Below, piece after piece: positions 1 to 9,365 of a stretch of 64,000 nucleotides of DNA. This stretch comes from JBGPTK01 sp041497605. GTDB lineage: Bacteria > Acidobacteriota > Terriglobia > Acidiferrales > UBA7541. The first letter of the stretch is position 1; each line of letters begins with the position of its first letter. A model generated the notes under the pieces. That model was not told where the DNA came from, did not search any database, and worked only from the letters and a program-made list of their open reading frames with translations. The stretch covers positions 1 to 64,000 of the forward strand of contig JBGQGW010000001.1 of NCBI GenBank assembly GCA_041497605.1. Direction: 5' to 3'. A program made the position numbers and the translations under genes.

Positions 1-256
1 GGCGCGCAGCGGCTTCCTTCATCAGCCGCCTACGAATTCGGAACACCGCGGGGAGTTTCTTCAGCGCTTCGAAAATTCCCACGACGGCGATTTCTCCAGC
101 GTCGGCTACGAGCTCCACCCCCGCCTCACGCATGCGATGACCGCCCATCCCGAAAAGGTGTGCGCCCGTGCGTTGTTGCAGAGCGGTGGCTAACCGCGCC
201 GCGTACATTTCGCTGGAAGCTTCACCAGCGGAAATCAGAATCTGCGGCGGAGTCAA
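1..256 (-). CDS. lpxB: Lipid-A-disaccharide synthase LpxB, N-terminal part (runs off the window)
   Basis: Only the first 85 codons are inside the window. LpxB joins UDP-2,3-diacylglucosamine to lipid X to make the lipid A disaccharide at the inner membrane. The opening residues read TPPQILISAGEASSEMYAA, followed by a glycine-rich LFGMGGHRMREAG stretch. This is the typical LpxB glycosyltransferase N-terminus with its SAGEaSGD-like and GiGG-like motifs. The start is TTG at 256-254, chosen because GAGGGG lies 7 nt upstream and no ATG fits. It is the last visible gene of a minus-strand run that includes an ABC exporter, so an envelope or LPS operon is plausible. The C-terminal part cannot be judged. 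Confidence 0.88.
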   Translation of the reverse strand, partial: MTPPQILISAGEASSEMYAARLATALQQRTGAHLFGMGGHRMREAGVELVADAGEIAVVGIFEALKKLPAVFRIRRRLMKEAAAR

Positions 257-379
257 GGTGTGACCCCTCGATTTGAAGTGGGAGGCAAACAGAAACGCCG
301 CGAGATCGCCGGGAATGCCATCCGGTCAATCGCAATGTGATGAGCACGCGTTCGATGGTTGGGGACACGCGGGCGCGTC

Positions 380-2338
380 TTACTCATCGACCCGCAAGGG
401 CGTCCGTGTTGAATCGGAAGAAGGAATCGGCATACGCAGTTCCTGGTCCTTATACTGGAGCTGATAGAGCCGGTAGTAGATGCCTCGAAGTGCGAGCAAT
501 TCCTGGTGCGAGCCCTGCTCGCGCAAACGTCCTTTGTGGAACACGAGAATTCGATCCGCGTGCTGGATGGTGCTCAAGCGGTGCGCAATCACAATCGCTG
601 TACGCCCTTCGAGCAGACGGTCAAGCGCTTCGCGGATGAGCAACTCGGTTTTGGTATCAACGCTCGAAGTGGCCTCATCGAGAATCAGGAACTTCGGATT
701 GTGGGCAAGGGCCCGGGCGAAGCTGACAAGCTGGCGCTGGCCCACTGAAAATGTGGAGCCGCGCTCGCTGACGGGCGCATCCACACCGCCAGGCAGTGCG
801 GCGAGGAAGTCACCGAGGCCGACTTCGCGAAGGGCGCGTTCAACCGTGGCGCGGTAGATGTCTTCCGTGCCGAGCCGGACGTTTGATTCGAGCGTCCCCG
901 TAAATAAGAACGGATCTTGCAAAACGATGCCGAACAGGCGCCGCAGCTCCTGCACGCTCAATTCGCGGACGTCCACGCCATCGAGCAGGATTTGGCCGCG
1001 CTGGATTTCGTAATAACGCAGCAAGAGCTGGATCAGAGTGGTCTTGCCCGCGCCAGTGTGTCCGACGATGGCAACCGTCTGGCCGGGCTCAACGCGGAAA
1101 GAGACATCGCGCAAAACCCAGTCTGCATCGCCGGGATTCGCGCCGCCGGTGTAAGCGAACCAGACGTTTCGGAATTCGATTTCGCCGCGGGGATTTTCGA
1201 GCACGCGCTTGCGGTCTTGCTCCCCCCCGGGAACGGGGGCAGCGACAGCAGCACTGGCAGCAGGCGCTGTAGCGGCAGACGTCGCAATAAACGCAGTCTC
1301 CCTTGCGTCGGCCCCCAGCGGCTCATCGAGCAGCCGGAAAATACGTTCCGAAGCCGCCATAGCCGTCTGGAGAATATTGAATTTTTCGCTCAAGTCCATA
1401 ATCGGACGGAAGAATCGATAGGCGAGCTGCATAAACATGAAGAGCACGCCGATATCAATTATGCCGGAGATGACGCGCAGGCCGCCGACCCAGTAGAGCA
1501 ATGCAATGGCGGCCATGCTGAGAAACTCGACCGAGGGGTAGAAGAGCGCGAACGCGTTGATGGCATCCTTGTAGGCGTCCATGTGGATGCGGTTTAATTT
1601 TTCAAATTCCTGCGAGGCTTTATTTTCGCGATTGAATAGCTGGACCACGGTCATGCCGCTGATGTGTTCTTGCAAGAAGGAATTGATGCGGGCGATTGCG
1701 GTACGAATCCGGCGGTTGGCGTCGCGCACTTTGGTGCGGAAGAACATGGTGAAAATAATCATGAAAGGCAAAGCGCTCAGAGTCGCGAGCGCCAGCCTCC
1801 AATTGATATACAAGAGCGCCACGACGAAGAAAACGAGCAGAAACGCGTCGTTGATCATGGCCACGACGCCGGCGGCGAAGAGGTCGTTGAGGGCGTCCAC
1901 GTCGGTGGTCACGCGCGTCACCAGGCGGCCGACTGGACTGTGGTCGAAGAAACTCATGGGAAGGCGCTGAAGGTGCGTGAAGATTTCCTTGCGCAGGTCG
2001 TACATGGTTTCCTGCCCGACCTTCTGCATCACGCGCACCTGGAGATATTGCAGAGCAAAGACCAGGACCAGCGCGCCGAGAAATGCAGCGCAAATCAAGC
2101 CCAGTCCGTGCATGCCGCCGGAGTAGGGGAGCAGGCCGCGGCTGACGGGAACGATGTAGCGGTCGACGCCGATCTGGAAAAGTTTGGGAGAGACGAATTC
2201 GAGCGGAGTTACCGCCAGCGTCAGACCAAGAGCGAAATAGACCTGCCAGCGGTAGGGGCGCAGATATTGCAACAAACGCCGCGTGAGCCGCGTGTCGTAA
2301 ATCTTTCCTAAGGCTTCTTCTTCGCGATGGTCCGCCAT
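380..2338 (-). CDS. ABC exporter subunit, canonical ATPase half of a heterodimer
   Basis: Half-transporter of 652 residues: a six-helix exporter membrane domain (about residues 30-320), a linker, then a nucleotide-binding domain with Walker A GHTGAGKTT and Walker B ending LILDEATSS. The catalytic Glu after Walker B is present, but the signature is FSVGQ rather than LSGGQ. The partner gene upstream has the reverse arrangement, which is the hallmark of heterodimeric exporters (BmrCD, LmrCD, TM287/288) with one working and one degenerate site. The ATG at 2338 starts one base after the partner's TGA; a longer upstream reading overlaps the partner and is not needed. The substrate is unknown. Position before lpxB suggests lipid or drug export, but that is inference. 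Confidence 0.92.
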   Translation of the reverse strand: MADHREEEALGKIYDTRLTRRLLQYLRPYRWQVYFALGLTLAVTPLEFVSPKLFQIGVDRYIVPVSRGLLPYSGGMHGLGLICAAFLGALVLVFALQYLQVRVMQKVGQETMYDLRKEIFTHLQRLPMSFFDHSPVGRLVTRVTTDVDALNDLFAAGVVAMINDAFLLVFFVVALLYINWRLALATLSALPFMIIFTMFFRTKVRDANRRIRTAIARINSFLQEHISGMTVVQLFNRENKASQEFEKLNRIHMDAYKDAINAFALFYPSVEFLSMAAIALLYWVGGLRVISGIIDIGVLFMFMQLAYRFFRPIMDLSEKFNILQTAMAASERIFRLLDEPLGADARETAFIATSAATAPAASAAVAAPVPGGEQDRKRVLENPRGEIEFRNVWFAYTGGANPGDADWVLRDVSFRVEPGQTVAIVGHTGAGKTTLIQLLLRYYEIQRGQILLDGVDVRELSVQELRRLFGIVLQDPFLFTGTLESNVRLGTEDIYRATVERALREVGLGDFLAALPGGVDAPVSERGSTFSVGQRQLVSFARALAHNPKFLILDEATSSVDTKTELLIREALDRLLEGRTAIVIAHRLSTIQHADRILVFHKGRLREQGSHQELLALRGIYYRLYQLQYKDQELRMPIPSSDSTRTPLRVDE

Positions 2339-2339
2339 G

Positions 2340-4280
2340 TCAGGCCTGTTCCAATTCTTCTTCGAGTAATTGTTTCTGATACAAGTCGGCGTAATAACCG
2401 CCCAGGGCCAGCAATTCTTCGTGAGTGCCGTGCTCGACGATTTCGCCGCCTCGCAGAACGACAATCTGGTCGGCGTGGCGCACCGTGGAGCAGCGATGCG
2501 AAATCAGGATGGTGGTGCGGTTGCGCATCACGTCTTTCAGACCGCGCAGGATTTTTTCTTCCGTGCCGGTATCCACGCTGGAGAGCGCGTCGTCGAGGAC
2601 CAGGATTTTGGGATCGCGCAGAATGGCTCGCGCCAGCGCGGTGCGCTGTTTTTGCCCGCCGGAAAGCGTGATCCCACGTTCGCCGACAATGGTTTCAAAT
2701 TTGTTCGGGAATTCTTCGATGTCGCCGTAAATGCTGGCGATCTGCGCAGCCTCGGAGATGCGTTCCGGGACCGGATCTTGAACGCCGAAGGCGATGTTTC
2801 CAGCGATGGTCTCGCTGAACAAAAAAGTGTCCTGCGGCACGTAGCCGATGGCGCGGCGCAATTCAGCCAAGGGCCAATCGCGAATCGTGCGACCGTCAAT
2901 CTGCAATGTGCCCAGGGGAGCTTCCCAGAGGCGGGCCACGAGGGCTGCGATTGTGGACTTGCCGCTGCCCGTGGGACCGACCACGGCGAGCGTGGAGCCG
3001 GCAGGGATGTGCAAATTAATGTTGCGCAGCACCGGCTTGCCGGCGGAACCGTTTTCCGCGGTGGGATAGGTAAAAGTCAAATTGCGAAAATCGATTTCGC
3101 CTTGAACGGATTCGGCGGAAAGTGGACGGGCGGAACCGTGGCCATCCGCGGCGGCCAGCGCAGGCTTGGGAACTTCGAGATCCGCAATTCTCGGCTCGGC
3201 CTCGAGAATGTAATTGAGGCGGCCCATAGAGGCGGCGCCGCGCTGAAAAATATTCGTCACCCATCCGAGCGCGATCATGGGGAACACGAGCTGAACCATG
3301 AAGGTATAGAAGGCGAACAGCGTGCCGAGAGAAATGCGGTTCATCATCACGAGCCGGCCGCCTTGCCACAACACAATCAGGAAAGTGGTTCCGATCAGAG
3401 CCTGCAGCGCCGGGAAGAACATGCTCCAGGCGCTGATTAATTTGATGTTCCGGCTGACATAGTCCTGGTTGGCCTCGTCAAACTTGCGGATTTCCGAGGC
3501 TTCCTGGGCATAGGCGCGGACAACGCGCACCCCGGTAAAATTCTCCTCGGCGCGCGCGGAAAGAGTGGCCAGCGCCGCCTGGATGCGTTCCGAGAGTTTG
3601 TGGATCGCCTGGCCGAAATACCACACGGAGGCGGCGACAAAAGGCACAGGAAGCAGGACCCACAGCGTCAAGGATGGCGAGAGCTTGAACATGAAGAAAA
3701 TTGCCAGCACCAGCGTGGCGAGCGTGTTGGCGCTGTACATGATCCCCGGCCCGAGGACCATGCGCACAGCGTTCAGGTCATTCGTACATCGCGACATCAG
3801 TTCGCCGGTGCGGTTGCGAACAAAGAATTCCGGCTCGAGCCGCATCAAGCGGGAGAGCATGTCATTGCGGAGGTCATATTCGATGTCGCGCGAGATGCCG
3901 ATTAAAATCCAGCGCGAAAAGAATGAAAAGACGCCCTTGGCAGCGATGACAACCACGAGGAGCAGGCAAAAAATCTCAAGAGTGTAAATACTGCGGGGCT
4001 GGTAGAAATGGAAGAGCCAATTCAGCAGGCTGCGGGAAAAACCCGTCAAGTTGGGAAGCGGCTGGGGATTGTTGTTGAGCGAGTCGGTGATCGCGCCGAT
4101 CAGAATCTGCGGCAAAGTTCCCAGAACACCCATCAGGGCCAGGGTGATGAGCCCTCCGACTACCCCCGCTTTGTAGCGGGCCACGTAGGGGAGGAGTCCT
4201 CGCAGGCTGCGCCAGGCGGAAGGCACCGGAGCGGGCTTCGCCACGGCGGGTGCTTGAACGGTTTGTGACGCCGCGCTCAT
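2340..4280 (-). CDS. ABC exporter subunit, degenerate ATPase half of a heterodimer
   Basis: Half-transporter of 646 residues with an N-terminal six-helix membrane domain and a C-terminal ATPase domain. Walker A is GPTGSGKST and the signature LSGGQ is intact. Walker B reads LVLDDALSS, so the catalytic Glu is Asp. Together with FSVGQ in the partner, both defects fall in the same composite ATP site, as known for TM287/288-type exporters. The start ATG overlaps the end of the upstream lipoprotein gene by four bases (ATGA), and the partner begins one base after its stop, so the pair is translationally coupled. YheI/BmrC-like. Confidence 0.92.
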   Translation of the reverse strand: MSAASQTVQAPAVAKPAPVPSAWRSLRGLLPYVARYKAGVVGGLITLALMGVLGTLPQILIGAITDSLNNNPQPLPNLTGFSRSLLNWLFHFYQPRSIYTLEIFCLLLVVVIAAKGVFSFFSRWILIGISRDIEYDLRNDMLSRLMRLEPEFFVRNRTGELMSRCTNDLNAVRMVLGPGIMYSANTLATLVLAIFFMFKLSPSLTLWVLLPVPFVAASVWYFGQAIHKLSERIQAALATLSARAEENFTGVRVVRAYAQEASEIRKFDEANQDYVSRNIKLISAWSMFFPALQALIGTTFLIVLWQGGRLVMMNRISLGTLFAFYTFMVQLVFPMIALGWVTNIFQRGAASMGRLNYILEAEPRIADLEVPKPALAAADGHGSARPLSAESVQGEIDFRNLTFTYPTAENGSAGKPVLRNINLHIPAGSTLAVVGPTGSGKSTIAALVARLWEAPLGTLQIDGRTIRDWPLAELRRAIGYVPQDTFLFSETIAGNIAFGVQDPVPERISEAAQIASIYGDIEEFPNKFETIVGERGITLSGGQKQRTALARAILRDPKILVLDDALSSVDTGTEEKILRGLKDVMRNRTTILISHRCSTVRHADQIVVLRGGEIVEHGTHEELLALGGYYADLYQKQLLEEELEQA

Positions 4281-4903
4281 CGACGCAAAGGCACCTCAAC
4301 GGGCTCGAGCGAAGGAGCTTCGCCCTGGAATTGTTCGAAGTTACGGTCGAGGGTCTGGTATCGCATCACTTTCGGATTCCATTTCACAGCGATCGTTTCC
4401 GCATGGCCACCCTCTGGAGTTCGTAGAGGGGTGAAATACATCACCAGGCCGGTATCCGCGTGCTGCTCAAACTGCAGCCGCCAACCGTTGACGGCGGCAA
4501 GGGGTGTGCCGGCGAGAAAACCTTTTTGATTTTTCAAGTGCTCGTCACATCGAAAGATTTCTTTCCAGGTACCATTTTCCTTTTCGGCGATGACAGCGCG
4601 CGTAAGTAAGTTTCCAGGCACCGTGCCATCCGGCGTTTTCTTGATGCGATTGATCACCAAAATCTGCTGGTTCCCATTTTTTGCCAGATCGCCCCAGGCG
4701 AGCACGTCGGATTCAGCGCCCAGTTCGCTTTCCGCCACGGTTTGCAGATCCGCGGGAACCGGGGAAGGCTCAAGTTTTGTGGGCGTGGTGGAAGCGGGCG
4801 CCGGCTTCTCCGATCCCCCGCAACCGAAGCAGGAGAAGATGAGAGCCATCGCGCAAACCAGCGTGCTACCGGTGAGTCGATGCATTCGTGTCCAACAATT
4901 CAC
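4277..4903 (-). CDS. Putative lipoprotein of unknown function
   Basis: A 208-residue protein with a GTG start overlapping the previous gene's stop by four bases; an internal ATG at 4885 is an alternative start. The N-terminus is a lipoprotein-type signal: a short basic stretch, a hydrophobic run, then SCFGCGG with candidate lipid-accepting cysteines, followed by a Pro/Ala/Thr-rich linker. The mature part (roughly residues 50-208) is soluble and not recognised. It is coupled to the ABC exporter genes downstream and to two other genes upstream, so an accessory envelope role is possible. The lipobox is imperfect. Confidence 0.65.
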   Translation of the reverse strand: MNCWTRMHRLTGSTLVCAMALIFSCFGCGGSEKPAPASTTPTKLEPSPVPADLQTVAESELGAESDVLAWGDLAKNGNQQILVINRIKKTPDGTVPGNLLTRAVIAEKENGTWKEIFRCDEHLKNQKGFLAGTPLAAVNGWRLQFEQHADTGLVMYFTPLRTPEGGHAETIAVKWNPKVMRYQTLDRNFEQFQGEAPSLEPVEVPLRR

Positions 4904-5499
4904 AGGCTCGGGAACGCCAGGGTGATCTCAACGACTCGACCGGTCGCATGATCGCAATAGATTTCTATTACCTGGGGTACATCGGAGCCAGCCCAGTCAA
5001 AGGCGTAAAAGTATAATTCTAACTCTTGGTTCCCGCGGAGGGAAGGGCTACGGGAACCCGGCGCTCCGTATAGCTTGAAGAGCTTTTCTCGCGCGTCGCC
5101 GAGCGCGAGACCTTTCCCGGTTTTCCAGACGGTTGCCAGCACGGAGAGTGGCAGGTCCGGATGGCAGCCTCTGGCGAGCACCGCCGGTTCATCCAGATTC
5201 GAGACGGTGAGAATTTGGACTATGCCCCGGTTATCCGATTCGATTCGAAGGCTTTGCCGGGAACAGGGGTCGCGCCAGGTCCAGACATGATTGTCATCCC
5301 TCGAAGCGATGCCGGACTTTTCACCGAGAAGAGTTTTCGCTTGCGCAAGTGTGTCCTTGCCGGGATGCAGGCGCGCAAGGGTCAATTCATTGACCCGCCT
5401 CGCCGCGCCAGCGCGATTCTGCGCGAGTACGACGTTGGGAGTAAAATTTAGGAGCAGCGCGCTAACGCACAGCCAGGATTTCTTCCATCCGAGCTTCAA
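4900..5499 (-). CDS. Putative secreted protein of unknown function
   Basis: About 199 residues from a TTG start at 5499, chosen because AGAGG lies 7 nt upstream and the product then begins with a clear signal peptide (KLGWKKSW, a hydrophobic stretch, then NVVLAQ). An ATG-like start at 5595 would place the signal peptide internally. The mature protein has a TLARLHPGKDTLAQAKTLLG segment reminiscent of SmpA/BamE-like repeats, in which a short helix pair precedes a beta sheet. That similarity is weak and unproven. It overlaps the upstream gene by 38 bases and the next gene by four (GTGA), so it is part of the same operon. Confidence 0.6.
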   Translation of the reverse strand: MKLGWKKSWLCVSALLLNFTPNVVLAQNRAGAARRVNELTLARLHPGKDTLAQAKTLLGEKSGIASRDDNHVWTWRDPCSRQSLRIESDNRGIVQILTVSNLDEPAVLARGCHPDLPLSVLATVWKTGKGLALGDAREKLFKLYGAPGSRSPSLRGNQELELYFYAFDWAGSDVPQVIEIYCDHATGRVVEITLAFPSL

Positions 5500-6136
5500 A
5501 ATTTTCCTCTCCCTCGGACCAGAATCGGCTTCGCTCGACGGGCAGAGTCGATTCGACCAGTTGCATCCACTGAAAGAGCTTGCGGATATTTTCACGAGTT
5601 CTTTCGTGATAGAGGCGTAGATTCTCGGGCTTGGCCATCATGGTGATGAAGGCTTCTTCGTCTGGATGCTGGGGCGCCGCCACAGGCTGATTGTGCGAGC
5701 CGAGAAGTCGAGCGTGCCCTGTAAACAAATGTTCGAAGCCGATGTCGGCGTGCAGATGGCCCAATTCACGCCAGACACCGTCGTCGAATTGTTCGCCGTT
5801 GCAGAAAAGTTCGATTTGCTGAGGCTGCAACTGCCAACGCACGGCGTTCGGGCCGAGAGTCCATAGGTCCCAGTAAGCCGCGGTTTCGTAGCTGCAATCG
5901 GCATGCACGTGTTCGGCCGCCAGTTCGAGCAATTCAATTGGGGCGAGCGGTCGCGCGCGGAGATCCTGCTCGAAGATTGGCACTTCGGCCGGACTGACGG
6001 CGCGGATGACGAGTTCCGTGAAGCCCGGCTTGGAAGCGGAAAAGGGAACTGAAGAGAGGAAGCTGCCCCATCGTTCGAGCAGGGACGCTTCCGAAAAATC
6101 CTTGCACCAGATACTCACGTATGCGTGGTTGGCCAT
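5462..6136 (-). CDS. Conserved hypothetical protein
   Basis: A 224-residue soluble protein starting MANHAYVSIWCKDF, with no signal peptide or membrane segment. A compact alpha/beta N-terminal part (residues 1-150) precedes a helical tail rich in charged residues. I do not recognise a named family. It is the first gene of the minus-strand run leading to the ABC exporter and lpxB. A perfect TATAAT hexamer lies 9-14 bases upstream of the ATG, so the transcript could be leaderless. Codon usage is like its neighbours. Confidence 0.7.
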   Translation of the reverse strand: MANHAYVSIWCKDFSEASLLERWGSFLSSVPFSASKPGFTELVIRAVSPAEVPIFEQDLRARPLAPIELLELAAEHVHADCSYETAAYWDLWTLGPNAVRWQLQPQQIELFCNGEQFDDGVWRELGHLHADIGFEHLFTGHARLLGSHNQPVAAPQHPDEEAFITMMAKPENLRLYHERTRENIRKLFQWMQLVESTLPVERSRFWSEGEENFEARMEEILAVR

Positions 6137-6144
6137 CGCGAAAC

Positions 6145-6150
6145 ATTATA
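6145..6150 (-). promoter_or_regulatory. Candidate -10 element, near-leaderless promoter
   Basis: On the minus strand TATAAT occurs 8 bases before the ATG at 6136. A start site about 7 bases after the hexamer would fall within 1-2 bases of the ATG. The -35 match is poor (TTCGGA at an 18-base spacing), so this is only a candidate. Confidence 0.4.
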
Positions 6151-6272
6151 CCGGGAGTTGGGCTGGGCTCCGAATCGGGATGCGGACACTTCGGGGCAGG
6201 GATGGCTTGGTGCATGAGGCGGAAGAGCCGCGTCTGAAGCCCCGGGTCGCTCACTGTGAAGCTCGAGACAAG

Positions 6273-8723
6273 CTACTTTATCTTTTCTGGCGGATTCTGA
6301 CCGGGGGCGAGTTCGCTGGAAATTCCGAGCAAGCGTTGCCGGATGGTTTCGCCGAGGCCGGCGAAGACGTTCGAGCAGGTGTCGCGCAAACGGACTTCGG
6401 CGGCTAGGGCCATGGCTTTGATCACTTCTTCCGAGTGCTGGCTTAGGCTGGTGACGGAGGCCACCAACCAGGAATTTGAAGTGTTTTCGAGGCGCTGGCG
6501 ATACGCTTCAACCCCTTCGGCACTGGCTTGATTGAGCCGTTCGAGCCAGGCGCGATATTGCTGATCGCGCTCCTGCCGCCAGGCTTCGGTCATCGAAGTC
6601 AATTGATTATCCAGGACTCTCCGAGCCTGATCCACGCCGAGCTCCACTCGCTCGTTGAGGCGATCCTGAAAATCGGCGACAAAATTCTCGAGATGCGCGT
6701 CCATGTTTGCGCGCAAACCTTCGGCGCGTGCTTCGAACTGGGTGGCCGTTTCTTCACTGGACTGGCGGACCGAAGCAGTGAAGTTCTGGAGAGCTTCCCT
6801 GGATGCCTGGTGGAGACGGTCCGAAAAGGCGGCGGCGGTGGTGTCGGCAGCCTGCTGCATCTGAGTGCGCCCGCGGGCCGTGGAATCTTTGACGCTTTCT
6901 TCGAGTTGCCCCTGAGTATGCTCGACGTAGCTGCGGCTGTAATGATCGAGTTCGGAAGCGAAGAGACGCGAGATATCCGCGGCATGATTGCGAAGCCCGC
7001 CGACAGCCTGGTCGACCGATTTTTCGAGGGCAGCCTGCATGCTTGTCTGCGCTTTTTTCTGATACCACTCAGACGACTTGTAGAGCGATTCGAAAGTGGT
7101 ATGCGTGACTTCGTTGCTCTTCGCGTCGATTTCTTCCGCCGCCTTGGAAACGGAAGCGCGGCAAGCCGCTTCGATTTCGATAGGGAAATGAGCCATTTGC
7201 TGCTGCAGGCGCTCGCGGGATTCGAGCAAAGTTTGATCGGCAGCTTCCGTGAGCCGCTGGTGAATCGCGGCGATCAGTTGTTCCGTGGTTTGCCGGCCGG
7301 CGGTCAATTCAGAGGAGACCTTTTGAGCCAGCTCGATCTGCGGCGCGAGCCGTTGATGGGCCTGCTCCGCCAGGCGGCCGATCACATTTTGCGCCATGGT
7401 CTCGAGAGCCGGCTGCATCTCGCGAACGCGCTCGGTGATCAGCTCCTGTGCTCGTTGTTGCAGGTGCGAATTACGGTCATGTAAGAGCTTGTCGAGGCGG
7501 CGTTCCGATTCGGCAATTATGGATTCGGCGGAATTGCTGATTTGCGAAGCCGTAGCTTCGGCGCGCGTGCGGGCTGCATTCAGCTCTTCGACCAAGCCTT
7601 TTGCCCGCGAAAGTTGCTGAGCGAGTTCCTCGCGAAACGCGGCCAGGCTCTGGGTGCCCTCGGAACGAATGGACAAGGCGGCGGCTTCGATTTCCCGGCG
7701 GCTTTGGGCCAATTGTTCCTGGGCCGCGCCGGCATCGGCTTCGATGCGGCCAAATAATCCGTTTGCTTGATGGCGCGCCTGCTCGACGATTCGTTCGGCA
7801 TGAACGCTGAGCGCCGCGCGCTGAGCTTCCGTGACTTCAGACAATTGCGCAGTCACTTGATTGGCGATGGTTCTCAGGTTGTGTTCAGCGGCACGAAGCC
7901 ATTCCGGGCTCGGCTCGTTGACATCGACAGGCCGCGCGTGGGCCGTAAGTTCGGCGGCGCGCTCGGAAGCATGGGCTTCCACTTGCGCGAGCGCCGACTG
8001 CACGGCTTTATCAATCGTCTGGCGGATCTGCGCTTCGATCTGCAGATGCACGCCGCGAGAGGCTTCTTCGACAGCGGCACTGGCGCTCTCTTGAATCGTC
8101 TGTTGCAATCCTTGCTTGGCGTCGGCCAGCATCCGCGCCATCTGGCGCGCAAAAGTCATGGAAAGTTGCGCGGGAGTAGTGGAGGAGTCTTCAGGGACCA
8201 GGCGAATTTTGTTCGATGCAAGAGATTCCGCCGCCGGGAACGATTGCGGAGCCGCTCCGCGTTCCGAATGCTCCGCCACGGGCGCAGGAATTCCCGGCGC
8301 CAAATCATCGGGGACCCGGAGCCAATCGGCGGGAGGAAAGGCGATGCCCCAGACATTACCGGGCGATTGGAATTCGACGCCGATTTGGAAGAGTTCGCGA
8401 ACCGTTCGTGGCCGCTGCACCCAAATGATGCGCCCACGCACCGATCGATTGGGCAGCTCTGCTTCCGGGCGGGGTATCTCCAGCGTGACTTGCGCATTCT
8501 TGGGAACGTAATGCTTGGACTGGTACTTGCAGCCGTGGCAGCTAATGATCAGGGAAGAAGTGCGTTCCTTGAAGGGCTGGCCGAGCGCGTCCACGCCGAC
8601 AACCGTGATCGGCACAGCCTGCACGATGCGCGTGCTGCGGCGCTTCTGTGCGTCCGGATCATTCGAGGCTGTAAATTCGGCCAAAGATTTTCTCCCAAGG
8701 CAGGCTTCCAGCTTAACATCCAT
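6273..8723 (-). CDS. PilZ-like domain protein with very long coiled coil
   Basis: An 816-residue protein. Residues 25-140 look like a PilZ-type beta barrel: an RRSTR basic motif before the barrel, and a RGRIIWVQRP strand near its end. The usual D/NxSxxG motif is replaced by IISCHGC, so c-di-GMP binding is doubtful. From about residue 190 to 795 the sequence is almost pure Ala/Glu/Gln/Arg heptads, a coiled coil that could be about 90 nm long, ending near a short C-terminal tail. There is no membrane segment. It is a single-gene transcription unit, with flanking genes unrelated. It could be cytoskeletal or chemotaxis-like scaffolding; MCP-type hairpin motifs are not seen. Confidence 0.75.
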   Translation of the reverse strand: MDVKLEACLGRKSLAEFTASNDPDAQKRRSTRIVQAVPITVVGVDALGQPFKERTSSLIISCHGCKYQSKHYVPKNAQVTLEIPRPEAELPNRSVRGRIIWVQRPRTVRELFQIGVEFQSPGNVWGIAFPPADWLRVPDDLAPGIPAPVAEHSERGAAPQSFPAAESLASNKIRLVPEDSSTTPAQLSMTFARQMARMLADAKQGLQQTIQESASAAVEEASRGVHLQIEAQIRQTIDKAVQSALAQVEAHASERAAELTAHARPVDVNEPSPEWLRAAEHNLRTIANQVTAQLSEVTEAQRAALSVHAERIVEQARHQANGLFGRIEADAGAAQEQLAQSRREIEAAALSIRSEGTQSLAAFREELAQQLSRAKGLVEELNAARTRAEATASQISNSAESIIAESERRLDKLLHDRNSHLQQRAQELITERVREMQPALETMAQNVIGRLAEQAHQRLAPQIELAQKVSSELTAGRQTTEQLIAAIHQRLTEAADQTLLESRERLQQQMAHFPIEIEAACRASVSKAAEEIDAKSNEVTHTTFESLYKSSEWYQKKAQTSMQAALEKSVDQAVGGLRNHAADISRLFASELDHYSRSYVEHTQGQLEESVKDSTARGRTQMQQAADTTAAAFSDRLHQASREALQNFTASVRQSSEETATQFEARAEGLRANMDAHLENFVADFQDRLNERVELGVDQARRVLDNQLTSMTEAWRQERDQQYRAWLERLNQASAEGVEAYRQRLENTSNSWLVASVTSLSQHSEEVIKAMALAAEVRLRDTCSNVFAGLGETIRQRLLGISSELAPGQNPPEKIK

Positions 8724-8788
8724 GCCCGAGAGGATCGAGGCTACCTGTCGTCCAGTGCGTATCAGTTAATTCACTTTGAGAATCAGAG

Positions 8789-9100
8789 CTAGTGCGGCTG
8801 GGAGCTGCGGGACGACCGGCCAAGCAGGCTTTCCTTGATTTCTTTCAGCACCCAAATCGGGCCGACCAGGAAGTAGACGGGGCCCTGGAAGAAGGCAGGC
8901 TTGTTGCCTTCGATGCGATGTCCCAGGAAAAGGAGGATCCAGCCACCAATGAATAGAGTCAAACCGAGGCGCCAATGCAGGATTGCCAGCAGGATCAAGC
9001 CTGTAAGGATTGCTGGAATGCCAATGGCGTGGAGGACTTTATTCCAGGGGTTGTGGTGTTCGTGGTCGTATTGCCCCATGTAGCGTTCAAGAGTGGGCAT
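8789..9100 (-). CDS. Mpo1/DUF962 family membrane protein
   Basis: A 103-residue protein with the family pattern: an N-terminal His-rich segment YDHEHHNPWNKVLHAIGIP, two hydrophobic hairpins (about residues 28-62), then an EGNKPAFFQGP segment with a final helix. Mpo1 in yeast is an Fe(II) dioxygenase acting on 2-hydroxy fatty acids; bacterial members are mostly uncharacterised. The start is the ATG at 9100, preceded by GGAGG at 6 nt, rather than the longer reading to 9256. Monocistronic between a PilZ protein and recR. Confidence 0.8.
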   Translation of the reverse strand: MPTLERYMGQYDHEHHNPWNKVLHAIGIPAILTGLILLAILHWRLGLTLFIGGWILLFLGHRIEGNKPAFFQGPVYFLVGPIWVLKEIKESLLGRSSRSSQPH

Positions 9101-9365
9101 AGAAGCCTCCTGGGGGACGCTAATCCTCTTATACAGCGACCGGAAGGGTGGAGCAACGGGCTTAATCAGTGGAGAGGTTGGGGATCGTCTCTTACAGGCC
9201 GCGGATAAACCACTTTCGTCCTTCCGAGGAGCGGAGCGACGAGGAATCGGGAGCAAACCGCAGATGATTGAGCGCAGATCATTCGCGCGAAGCAGCAGTC
9301 CCCCCTGCCCGGCAAACGATGCCTAACCTTGGGCTGACATTTCAATTGAAGGTTTGGAAAGGAAT

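Noticed and set aside
2370..3440. 356-codon plus-strand frame opposite the ABC exporter
   Set aside because: Antisense shadow of a conserved ATPase domain.
7767..8792. 341-codon plus-strand frame opposite the PilZ/coiled-coil gene
   Set aside because: Arg/Gly/Phe-rich shadow of a strongly biased coiled-coil gene; no ribosome site or domain.
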